DNA of 5,519 nt, from contig JAKPKF010000174.1 in NCBI GenBank assembly GCA_029553845.1, positions 1 to 5,519 of the forward strand, given 5' to 3'. Each line of letters begins with the position of its first letter. Position 1 is the first letter of the stretch. Below the pieces are notes generated by a model. That model was given only the letters and a program-made list of their open reading frames with translations. It ran no database searches and was not told the DNA's origin. Position numbers and translations under genes: made by a program. This document shows positions 1 to 5,519 of this stretch, one piece after another. Source of the DNA: a bacterium (lineage in GTDB: Bacteria; Patescibacteria; Dojkabacteria; SC72).

Positions 1-2268
1 ATAGCGATACCAAAACTTAGGAATCTCAACCATGACCTGACCGTCTGTTCCGTCAAGGTTGGAAGCAGTTGTGCCGTCCTCTTTCTTTGTCCAGTCCGTA
101 GCACAAAGGTAATAAGCAACCTCTCCAGCATCAGTAACAACACACCCTCTCATTCTCCTGTGAACAGGCAGAAAAGCATCATCTAAAGTCACTCCGCAAG
201 TCTCCCCTGAGGTAGAGCCTGTCCTTACGTAAGTGTCTGCGCTTTCATTCCAACTGACTCCATAGTATTGCGGAATCCTTCTATCTAGGACATATTTCAG
301 GTCATCAGGGGTAACCGCCCTTGACGTATCTGTTCCTGCAAGTGCTTCGGCATTTGTAGCCAGTTCTGCGAATCCCTTTTCAGTTGTAGTTGCAGTAGGG
401 ACTTTTCTTGTCAGGCTCCATCCAGTAGCAGGATAAGTAGCATCAAGGTTGTTAGTTGAGGAATCCTGCCAGTTAGTTTCATTTATGCCTTCAGGTTCAA
501 GGGCGAGGGTGGCTCCAAGTTCGTAAAGTAAGATATTATCAAGTGTACCTGTAAATTCTCCGTTTGTTTCAAACAATATGCGTGACGACGAACCGATGTC
601 TGTGCAAGTAAATTCATATATTTTAGTTCCATTGGACGTTAATGAGCTAGCGAGTTGTTGATTATCACCTACCCAAACCGATACAGATCCAGCTGTTCTG
701 GTAAAATCGAATATCAATTTATACTTTTTGTAGAGAGTAAATAAATTAGTCTGGCTCAAGTTCCCCGTTGCCGCTGTTGCAACCGCAACACCTGTTGCCG
801 CAGACCAACCTGTTGTTCCTGTCCAACCCGTAAAATCGTTAGTGGCAAAATCCCCATTCACCACCAAGTTTGTCTGCGACCCCCACTTGTCGGCATAATT
901 TATCCCATTCCTGTAAAGGTCAAGGACTTGCGCTGCGGTGAGAGCACAGTTGAAGAAATAAACATTGGATACGCTACCTGCTACTCTCGTAGACGAAGTA
1001 CCAAGAATATACAATGAAACAGAATTGATCGGAGAGAAGGTAGTAGCTACTGATTGAGAATATGAAAGCACTCCATCATAGTAGAAAGCTACAGTTGTGG
1101 TTTTTTGACCAACCATAATTGCAGCTATAATCGAATGAGAAGTGCCATCCACAAAACCAGTAGGTGGAGCCATATACACCTTCTCGTTGATAGTTAATTT
1201 AATATGACCTGTAGTTGCAACTTCCAACTGATAACCGATACCGTTAGTTATCTTCGTCATAAGAATTTGATTGGAAGAAGGTGTCCAATCAGGAAGAGCA
1301 AACTTACCACCAATTGTATAACCGGGATTCGTAACAGCTGGTGCCACAAAGACATAGATTTTGGTTATTGCACTTGGGTTGAAACTTGAGTGCCTGTAAG
1401 CCAGTTTTCGATCAGTACCGCCAGGAGTAGAGTGAAGATGAAGACCAGTTGCAGCAACATCTGTTACTTTCTTCAACGAATAGGCAGATACAGAAAAATC
1501 AGTTGTAGTACCACTATTACTAAACGCCACTCCAACTCTATTGGTACCGTTAATAGTTTTATATGTGGAAGTGTTAAGAGTAAATGTCTCACCCATAGTA
1601 TATGTGCCATAATAAATGCCCATACTAGGATCAGAGCCTGATGATTTACTATATGTGTTGGAGCATTTATAAATAGACCCCGCAGTTGGAGTGAAAGTCT
1701 TATATGCATAACCATCACCACTTGAATTTACAGCTTGAGTGATAGCATTTCCTGTACCTGGCGTAAAAGTTTCATATCCATCATTGGTCCATGAATCAAC
1801 TATCTCATCACCCAATGATTCACCGCCACCAACTGCCCCTGTGTAAGCCCAAGCCACATACCCAGAACTATCTTGAAATACAACTTGATATGGAGTGTTG
1901 CCAGAATCATTTCCAGCATAAGCAGAAAAGTCAATACTGTCATGAAAGAACATCGCTTCACCATCTGCATATGCAAGACGAGTTTCTCCTGCCACAACAG
2001 TTTGATCTACTGAACGAGTGGTATAGGAAATATCTACATTATCATCATCTGCAACTATAATTCCATTGCTACCACTAGTGGCTGAGGTTAAATATACACT
2101 CTGATTCGGCTCCCTTGCAAGAACTGCATCCTGAGATTTAGCGAAAGCCGTAGACGCTGCTAAACCACTGGCAACATTATCGACCAGAGTGCTTGCCTTA
2201 ATGTCACCGTCCTTGATAAGCTTCTCTATTTTATTTCCAATTATTTGATCAAATACTTTATTTGACAT
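1..2268 (-). CDS. Phage tail fibre / adhesin-like multidomain protein (3' end beyond window)
   Basis: The minus-strand frame is open for 756 codons without a stop and runs off the left edge, so the C-terminus is missing. The ATG at 2268 is set by an ideal GGAGGA six bases upstream. Domains as I read them: a short helical-looking N-terminus (about 1-45), possibly for virion attachment; Gly/Ser/Thr-rich beta sequence to about 155; a first carbohydrate-binding-like beta-sandwich (about 160-272); a LamG/concanavalin A-like domain (about 305-456, ending in the typical ALTAAQVLDLYRNG); a second CBM4/9-like domain opening with NLVVNGDF (467-474) and closing with LDNILLYE (576-583); a phage-fibre repeat with AELATNAEALAGTD (634-647) and SRAVTPDDL; and a C-terminal module ending in MVEIPKFWYRY (746-756). 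LamG and CBM domains in phage fibres usually bind cell-surface glycans, so receptor binding is the inferred role. It is the last gene of the visible operon, coupled to the glycosyltransferase fusion before it. A prophage-borne secreted adhesin is the main alternative. Confidence 0.9.
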   Translation of the reverse strand, partial: MSNKVFDQIIGNKIEKLIKDGDIKASTLVDNVASGLAASTAFAKSQDAVLAREPNQSVYLTSATSGSNGIIVADDDNVDISYTTRSVDQTVVAGETRLAYADGEAMFFHDSIDFSAYAGNDSGNTPYQVVFQDSSGYVAWAYTGAVGGGESLGDEIVDSWTNDGYETFTPGTGNAITQAVNSSGDGYAYKTFTPTAGSIYKCSNTYSKSSGSDPSMGIYYGTYTMGETFTLNTSTYKTINGTNRVGVAFSNSGTTTDFSVSAYSLKKVTDVAATGLHLHSTPGGTDRKLAYRHSSFNPSAITKIYVFVAPAVTNPGYTIGGKFALPDWTPSSNQILMTKITNGIGYQLEVATTGHIKLTINEKVYMAPPTGFVDGTSHSIIAAIMVGQKTTTVAFYYDGVLSYSQSVATTFSPINSVSLYILGTSSTRVAGSVSNVYFFNCALTAAQVLDLYRNGINYADKWGSQTNLVVNGDFATNDFTGWTGTTGWSAATGVAVATAATGNLSQTNLFTLYKKYKLIFDFTRTAGSVSVWVGDNQQLASSLTSNGTKIYEFTCTDIGSSSRILFETNGEFTGTLDNILLYELGATLALEPEGINETNWQDSSTNNLDATYPATGWSLTRKVPTATTTEKGFAELATNAEALAGTDTSRAVTPDDLKYVLDRRIPQYYGVSWNESADTYVRTGSTSGETCGVTLDDAFLPVHRRMRGCVVTDAGEVAYYLCATDWTKKEDGTTASNLDGTDGQVMVEIPKFWYRY

Positions 2269-2274
2269 CGATAT

Positions 2275-2280
2275 TCCTCC
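2275..2280 (-). promoter_or_regulatory. Shine-Dalgarno sharing a base with the upstream stop codon
   Basis: On the minus strand the stop of the glycosyltransferase fusion and the ribosome site of the fibre gene are fused as TAGGAGGA, followed by six bases and ATG. The G of the TAG is the first base of the GGAGGA. Ribosomes finishing the upstream gene therefore sit on the initiation site of the next one, which suggests translational coupling. It also fixes the start of the fibre gene at 2268. Confidence 0.85.
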
Positions 2281-3773
2281 TATACGGCAAAATAATCTCT
2301 GTATTTCTCCTTAATTTCATTCTTCTCATAATCTACAATTTCAGGATGTCCATAAATAATTCCTTTTGTCCTATCTATATGGAGACACTGAACTCCTGTG
2401 TCAGTGATAATATCAATCCCGATCTCTCTTGCCTTCTCGCAGAAATAAGTGTCAGAAGTGAGAGCGGGTTTATCCTTAACTTTAACCTCTTTGAAATAAG
2501 GAAATTCCATCTTTCTGAACACATCTGTTTTAATTAGAGTACATCCCATTGGGAGAACCAAAGTGTTATGAATAACATCACCAATTTTGAAATCTTCGAT
2601 AGAGCAAGGTTCACCGTTTTCAGTGTAATGCATACCGGCAGTCTCTAGTGGAAGATATTTTCTGTAATAGAATCCACCGACAACATCAGCTTTATGAGTC
2701 ATAAGTTGAACAAGAGCATTCTTAGGAATCACGTTATCATCTTCCACAAAGAAAACATAATCATAACCCTCATCTAGAGCCTTTTTAACGGCAAAGTTTT
2801 GTGCATCAGGTACAGTATATCCATAGGGTTCAGAAAGAGAACAAGTAAACCCTGCCGGTGGTTGCATCATATGAAAGTTAGTTACATTGCCATCATCTTT
2901 AGTGCGATGAGGAGCAACCACCATAATTCTCCTAACTTTATGCTCAAAGTATTTTTTGACAATCTCATCATCCGTAGCTGCTGTTTCAAGAGATTCAGCA
3001 CTTTCACTTGTAGATGAGGGAAGCCCAGGTGGAACATTAGGAGCAACTAGCTGTGGATTCTCATCAATCAGCTTCTTAAAAGCCATATAATGTTTTGCAA
3101 CACTTTCTTTTGCTTCCGGTTCAAGAATGTCAAAATTCTTCATCCTACCAGCGTATCGCAAATAATATCTCTCAGGATGATGCAGGTTAAAATCTTCGTC
3201 ACCGTACTTAAGATGTGGCTCAAGTTGTTGAATAATTCCTTCCCATTCTTTTACTTCCCTTAAACGCTCCTGAGCATTTTTCTGAGACTGAGTAAGGTTA
3301 AATTGATGTTGTCCTAGTTCAACTTGTTTTTTCTTCTTTTGAGCTTCAAGTTTCCTTGCTTCAATAAAGTTTCCTTCATTTTTTGCCTGTTCAATTTTTT
3401 CATTGAACTCTTCTATTTCAGCGGCAAGAAGCTCGCAGTCTGCTTCAATTTTCTTAACTTCATAAGAAAGATTAATTAATTCTGTAAGATGAACATTCTG
3501 CTCACCAATCGCCTGCCAATATTTACTATCTGGAGTTGGATGTTCTGCATCATTTAGAACTCCAGCAATCATTTCAGTTTTAGAACGAAAAATTCCTCTT
3601 GTTCTGAATCTTTTTTCAAATTTTTCTGTATGTTCTTTTAAGAAATCAAAATCTTCAGGTTTTACTAATTGTGTGCCCCTTAGAACGTCAATACCTGATA
3701 CTAAAGCATTATTGCTAAAATTATATGAATTATTAATAGTTACTACTTCATTTTCTTTCTTGATCTCTGTCAT
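2280..3773 (-). CDS. Coiled-coil protein fused to a GT-A-type glycosyltransferase
   Basis: Complete 497-residue protein; AAGGA lies six bases before the ATG. The C-terminal part (about 278-497) reads as a GT-A nucleotide-sugar glycosyltransferase. It has a beta-strand start RRIMVVAPHR (281-290), then YDYVFFVEDDNVIPKNAL (337-353) with an acidic EDD at 344-346 where the metal-binding DxD motif is expected. VVGGFYYRKY (364-373), LPMGCTLIKTDVF (407-419) and SDTYFCEKAREIGIDIITDT (440-459) follow, then CLHID with His465 as a possible metal ligand. The donor and acceptor sugars cannot be read. Residues 1-240 are unlike a glycosyltransferase: a Lys/Glu-rich predicted coiled coil spans about 100-185, and a Pro/Ser linker (about 239-270) joins the two halves. 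I see no signal peptide or membrane segment, so it is probably cytoplasmic or virion-associated. Neighbours are a small acidic protein upstream and the fibre gene downstream, which suggests a fibre or the host surface as target. The glycosyltransferase call is fairly sure; the role of the N-terminal half is unknown. Confidence 0.9.
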   Translation of the reverse strand: MTEIKKENEVVTINNSYNFSNNALVSGIDVLRGTQLVKPEDFDFLKEHTEKFEKRFRTRGIFRSKTEMIAGVLNDAEHPTPDSKYWQAIGEQNVHLTELINLSYEVKKIEADCELLAAEIEEFNEKIEQAKNEGNFIEARKLEAQKKKKQVELGQHQFNLTQSQKNAQERLREVKEWEGIIQQLEPHLKYGDEDFNLHHPERYYLRYAGRMKNFDILEPEAKESVAKHYMAFKKLIDENPQLVAPNVPPGLPSSTSESAESLETAATDDEIVKKYFEHKVRRIMVVAPHRTKDDGNVTNFHMMQPPAGFTCSLSEPYGYTVPDAQNFAVKKALDEGYDYVFFVEDDNVIPKNALVQLMTHKADVVGGFYYRKYLPLETAGMHYTENGEPCSIEDFKIGDVIHNTLVLPMGCTLIKTDVFRKMEFPYFKEVKVKDKPALTSDTYFCEKAREIGIDIITDTGVQCLHIDRTKGIIYGHPEIVDYEKNEIKEKYRDYFAV

Positions 3774-3802
3774 TTTCTTTCCTTTTCTTTATTTTTTGTA
3801 AG
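3774..3802 (-). promoter_or_regulatory. Polypurine leader with ribosome-binding site
   Basis: Between the hairpin and the ATG at 3773 the minus-strand RNA is almost all A and G, with AAGGA at 3784-3780 and a six-base spacer. Such a leader should be unstructured, leaving the start open to ribosomes just downstream of a strong stem-loop. No promoter with recognisable -35 and -10 boxes could be found here. Confidence 0.6.
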
Positions 3803-3843
3803 CGGCGAGAGCTAGAATGATGCTTTTATTCCAGCTCTCGCCG
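3803..3843 (-). other. Intergenic RNA hairpin, 16-bp stem and 9-nt loop
   Basis: A perfect 11-bp inverted repeat (CGGCGAGAGCT at 3803-3813 with AGCTCTCGCCG at 3833-3843) continues inward through a non-Watson-Crick pair (3814/3832) to four more pairs (3815-3818 with 3828-3831), leaving a 9-nt loop. In minus-strand RNA the odd pair is a G-U wobble; in plus-strand RNA it would be an A-C mismatch, so the fold suits the minus-strand transcript. It lies between the stop of the 121-residue gene and the glycosyltransferase fusion. No U-run follows it on either strand, so it is not a canonical intrinsic terminator. An mRNA stabiliser, processing site or partial attenuator that separates expression of the two halves of the operon is plausible inference. 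Confidence 0.75.
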
Positions 3844-3858
3844 GTATAAAATATGAAT

Positions 3859-4224
3859 TTATTCTTCTTCTTTAAGAGTCCAAAGATTCTCAGGATGATC
3901 TGCGTCAAATTCACCAGCGACGTAAGTTTTCTTCGCTTCTGGATTTTCCATATCTTCCTCTTCCCGCTCAGTTCCAGGAGGAACAATAGCCTGACCAAGT
4001 TCATCAGCCTGCGCCTTTGTCACTTCCTGAACCTTACCAGCATTCTCTGCAAGCCAAGCGTTGATGGCAGCTTCGTCACCTTCCATAACCATGATGTTGT
4101 AGAAAGTACTCTCTACCGTTCCGCTCATAGGAATAGTGCAAGAGATCGACGCAGGCCACACCGTAGTACACTGATCACCTCTAATGGGAGATCCCTCAGC
4201 CGAAAAGACGATGTACTTTTTCAT
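3859..4224 (-). CDS. Small acidic protein of unknown function, 121 residues
   Basis: I do not recognise a named family. The protein begins MKKYIVFSAEGSPIRGDQ, probably a beta strand, followed by a Thr/Ser-rich stretch (about 19-40). A second beta-strand-like segment, FYNIMVMEG (41-49), leads into a helical region, EAAINAWLAENAGKVQEVTK (51-70) and AQADELGQAIVPPGTE (71-86). The tail is strongly acidic and ends in Glu-Glu-Glu. There is no signal peptide, membrane segment or cysteine cluster (Cys19 and Cys29 only). The start at 4224 is supported by GGAGG at 4240-4236, although the 11-nt spacing is longer than usual. Its first 29 nt overlap the end of the GT9-like gene in another frame, which points to coupled translation. 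The hairpin follows 15 nt after its stop. Similar compact alpha/beta proteins occur among phage structural accessory genes, but that is only an impression. It is very likely a real gene; function is not assignable. Confidence 0.8.
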   Translation of the reverse strand: MKKYIVFSAEGSPIRGDQCTTVWPASISCTIPMSGTVESTFYNIMVMEGDEAAINAWLAENAGKVQEVTKAQADELGQAIVPPGTEREEEDMENPEAKKTYVAGEFDADHPENLWTLKEEE

Positions 4225-5317
4225 TTATGTTTTTTCCTCCAATAGATGTTATTTTTTCTGCTACCGTTTCCGGTGTTATCTGTTTGTTACAAGAGTATTT
4301 GTCCTTATTTTTGAGACAATAATGCCAACAGGTAAATTTTTGGAGTATCTGATGTTGGGTATCCGGCCAGAGCTTGCCGGTTTCCCTAAGATATTGCTTC
4401 TTATACTCCAAATGCTGCTCATCAATTTTCTGATTCGTAATATGTCCTTCAAAACACTCTTTCTTTAGCTCACAAGAATGATTAAGGACAATTCTGTTGT
4501 GATAAATGTCGTTCTTTCCTCTATACGGCAACATGATCTCTTCTGGATACTGGCCGATATTCAAATGTATCATCCACAAATTCTGATTCACCGAACCAAT
4601 ATGGAGCATGCCGCTATTCACCGTAACCAAACAATGAAACTCATCTAACAATTTGGGTATAATCGGAATGGGATACAATCCTCTCGCATCGAAATCAACA
4701 TTGCTTATCGTCAGATCATTTTTGCCGCCAAGGGAAACTACATAATAATTATCTTTTATTAAATTCACCAATTTCTTCCAATAATCCACCGGCCACATTC
4801 TCGAAAACATAGTATTGGCCGGTGCAATACCTACAATCTTTTTCCCATCAGCTTTATTCAATAACTTAATTCTTTCTCTCTCAACCAAATCCAACTGAGA
4901 GTCAGTCAATTCAAATTCATAAGTCAAATCATGATTCTTCTCATCAGCTTCAATTCCTGCAATATACTTAACACAGCTCTTCACTATATGTTGTTGATGA
5001 TGCTCATAAAATGTCCAATTACAAATTCTTCCTTCGTCTGCATTTTTTCTCAAGAAGATACTTTCAAGTCCGTTAGTTAGTATCTCTTGTGGAATTACAA
5101 AATCTATATACTTATTCAATTTCCAAATATCAATAACACTCTCTTCTGTAACCAATACAATCTTCTTGCCAGAATTGAGCTTCTTCAATATCCTGAAGGC
5201 TGGGAAACAAGTAATCTTGTCTCCCAACCCACACTCAGGCAAATAGATAAATAGTTTATCTGATGGTTTCTCTGCGGACAAAATGTTATTTGTCCAATGG
5301 TTAAATTCTTTTATCAT
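4196..5317 (-). CDS. GT9-like (heptosyltransferase-type) GT-B glycosyltransferase
   Basis: Complete 373-residue protein, close to the usual length of ADP-heptose:LPS heptosyltransferases and other GT9 enzymes. The N-terminal Rossmann half opens with LFIYLPECGLGDKITCFPAF (22-41); GLGD aligns with the GxGD motif of GT9, where the Asp (here Asp33) is the presumed catalytic base. The second half has IVGIAPANTMFSRMWPVDYW (161-180) and VVSLGGKND (193-201). VTVNSGMLHIGS (231-242) is the counterpart of the family's sugar-nucleotide-binding DSGPMH-type loop, with Met in place of Pro. A later SCELKKECFEGH (281-292) resembles the Cys-containing loop of heptosyltransferases, and Cys330, Cys334 and Cys343 add further cysteines. 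The predicted product is soluble and cytoplasmic or peripheral. The donor is unknown and need not be a heptose. Its ATG overlaps the stop of the kelch-like gene (ATGA), and its 3' end overlaps the small acidic gene by 29 nt. The Shine-Dalgarno is weak (GGATGAAG), consistent with dependence on upstream translation. The fold call is good; the substrate is unknown. Confidence 0.9.
   Translation of the reverse strand: MIKEFNHWTNNILSAEKPSDKLFIYLPECGLGDKITCFPAFRILKKLNSGKKIVLVTEESVIDIWKLNKYIDFVIPQEILTNGLESIFLRKNADEGRICNWTFYEHHQQHIVKSCVKYIAGIEADEKNHDLTYEFELTDSQLDLVERERIKLLNKADGKKIVGIAPANTMFSRMWPVDYWKKLVNLIKDNYYVVSLGGKNDLTISNVDFDARGLYPIPIIPKLLDEFHCLVTVNSGMLHIGSVNQNLWMIHLNIGQYPEEIMLPYRGKNDIYHNRIVLNHSCELKKECFEGHITNQKIDEQHLEYKKQYLRETGKLWPDTQHQILQKFTCWHYCLKNKDKYSCNKQITPETVAEKITSIGGKNINEKVHRLFG
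4236..4240 (-). promoter_or_regulatory. Shine-Dalgarno inside the GT9-like gene
   Basis: GGAGG on the minus strand, eleven bases before the ATG at 4224 and within the last codons of the GT9-like gene (an Ile-Gly-Gly-Lys stretch, residues 359-362). It supports the 4224 start and the view that the 121-residue frame is a genuine overlapping gene. Confidence 0.6.
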
Positions 5318-5519
5318 TTCTTCATCCAGAGTTCTGTAGTAACCATATTACCAAATGACAAAGCATTATTAACATCTCCACAACCAGCTAAAACATATTT
5401 CGCTTGATTAAGATTCGATGTAGTAGCCCAAGCAGAACCTGACCATTTTTCAGTGGTAGCGACCATTGCAACAGTATATCCACCAAAACTTAAAGCATTA
5501 TTAACATCTCCACAACCAG
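5314..5519 (-). CDS. Kelch-like repeat protein, C-terminal 67 codons (5' end beyond window)
   Basis: An open minus-strand frame enters from the right edge and stops at a TGA at 5316-5314. The 67 visible residues hold one full 44-residue unit and a shortened last one. The full unit is GCGDVNNALSFGG, then VATTEKWSGSAW, then ATTSNLNQAKYVLA. The second unit repeats GCGDVNNALSFG exactly, then shortens to NMVTTELWMKK. The pattern of a Gly/Ala-rich turn, then FGG, then TEKW-GS-W resembles kelch or galactose-oxidase-like beta-propeller blades, found in large repeat proteins of environmental phages and often annotated as tail-fibre or kelch-motif proteins. Its role is probably structural or receptor binding, by analogy. 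The stop overlaps the start of the glycosyltransferase gene as ATGA, so the two are likely co-translated. Total length, repeat number and N-terminus cannot be seen. The frame is certain; the kelch label is moderately sure. Confidence 0.85.
   Translation of the reverse strand, partial: GCGDVNNALSFGGYTVAMVATTEKWSGSAWATTSNLNQAKYVLAGCGDVNNALSFGNMVTTELWMKK
5360..5519 (-). repeat. Tandem 132-bp coding repeat with a 28-bp identical core
   Basis: The 28 bases at 5360-5387 and 5492-5519 are identical and 132 bp apart, exactly 44 codons. They encode the (A)GCGDVNNAL core of consecutive kelch-like units. Identity also at silent positions implies recent duplication or ongoing gene conversion. The right copy is cut by the window edge, so the repeat array very probably continues upstream of the visible part of the gene. 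Confidence 0.85.

Noticed and set aside
1204..2060. Several plus- and minus-strand frames of 60-90 codons
   Set aside because: All lie within the fibre gene, whose own frame is unbroken across the region with sensible domain content.
1..2268. Diversity-generating retroelement target in the fibre gene
   Set aside because: No template/variable repeat pair, reverse transcriptase or C-type-lectin-like variable end is visible; the C-terminus is outside the window, so it can be neither supported nor fully excluded.
3803..3843. Intrinsic (rho-independent) terminator
   Set aside because: The stem is strong but neither strand has a U-run after it; the minus strand continues CTTACAAAAAAT and the plus strand GTATAAAATATG. 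It is reported as a hairpin of unknown role instead.
3845..3853. TATAAAATA on the plus strand, similar to a T4-type late promoter
   Set aside because: It points along the plus strand, where no gene follows, differs from TATAAATA by an extra A, and is expected by chance in AT-rich DNA.
3789..4004. 71-codon minus-strand frame running through the hairpin
   Set aside because: It lies mostly within the 121-residue gene in another frame, has a low-complexity Lys/Leu composition and no ribosome site, so it looks like a shadow.
3853..4245. 130-codon plus-strand frame
   Set aside because: It is antisense to the small acidic gene, has an implausible Phe/Ser/Arg-rich composition and lacks a ribosome site.
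4184..4468. 94-codon plus-strand frame with a hydrophobic, membrane-like sequence
   Set aside because: It is the antisense shadow of the glycosyltransferase C-terminus; the apparent hydrophobicity arises from complementing Lys/Asn/Glu codons.
1..5519. CRISPR array, tRNA, insertion sequence or attachment site
   Set aside because: No regularly spaced short repeats with unique spacers, no cloverleaf, no transposase and no terminal inverted repeats were found; the only tandem repeat is coding (132-bp period).

Overview
The window looks like part of the tail or host-interaction module of a tailed bacteriophage (or a prophage of one). It is AT-rich, very densely packed, and every gene I can support lies on the minus strand. 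The main viral evidence is the gene at the left end. It carries a LamG/concanavalin-like domain, two carbohydrate-binding-like beta-sandwich segments, a phage-fibre repeat (ELATNAEALAGTDTSRAV) and a C-terminal segment ending in MVEIPKFWYRY, a signature I know from many phage tail proteins. No capsid, terminase, polymerase, integrase or tRNA gene is visible, so host and phage group cannot be fixed from this window. Kelch-like repeats of the kind at the right end are, from memory, common in environmental (marine and freshwater) phage contigs.

Layout in the direction of transcription (right to left): (1) 5519-5314, the last 67 codons of a protein made of near-identical 44-residue kelch-like repeats; (2) 5317-4196, a GT-B-type, heptosyltransferase-like (GT9-like) glycosyltransferase whose ATG overlaps the previous stop as ATGA; (3) 4224-3859, an unrecognised 121-residue acidic protein that starts 29 nt inside gene 2; (4) an 85-nt gap holding a long hairpin (3803-3843) and a polypurine leader; (5) 3773-2280, a 497-residue fusion of an N-terminal coiled-coil region to a C-terminal GT-A-type glycosyltransferase; (6) 2268-1 and beyond, at least 756 codons of the multidomain tail-fibre or adhesin-like protein, whose Shine-Dalgarno shares a base with the stop codon of gene 5. 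The largest gap is 85 nt, so no stretch over 300 bases lacks a gene.

The tight coupling suggests one operon in which two glycosyltransferases of different folds lie between two surface-exposed, repeat-rich or sugar-binding proteins. The simplest inference is that they glycosylate the phage's own fibres or the host envelope. The sequence does not show which. The observations most worth following are this glycosyltransferase-between-adhesins arrangement, the coiled-coil/GT-A fusion, and the intergenic hairpin, whose pairing is more complete in the minus-strand RNA than in the plus-strand RNA.
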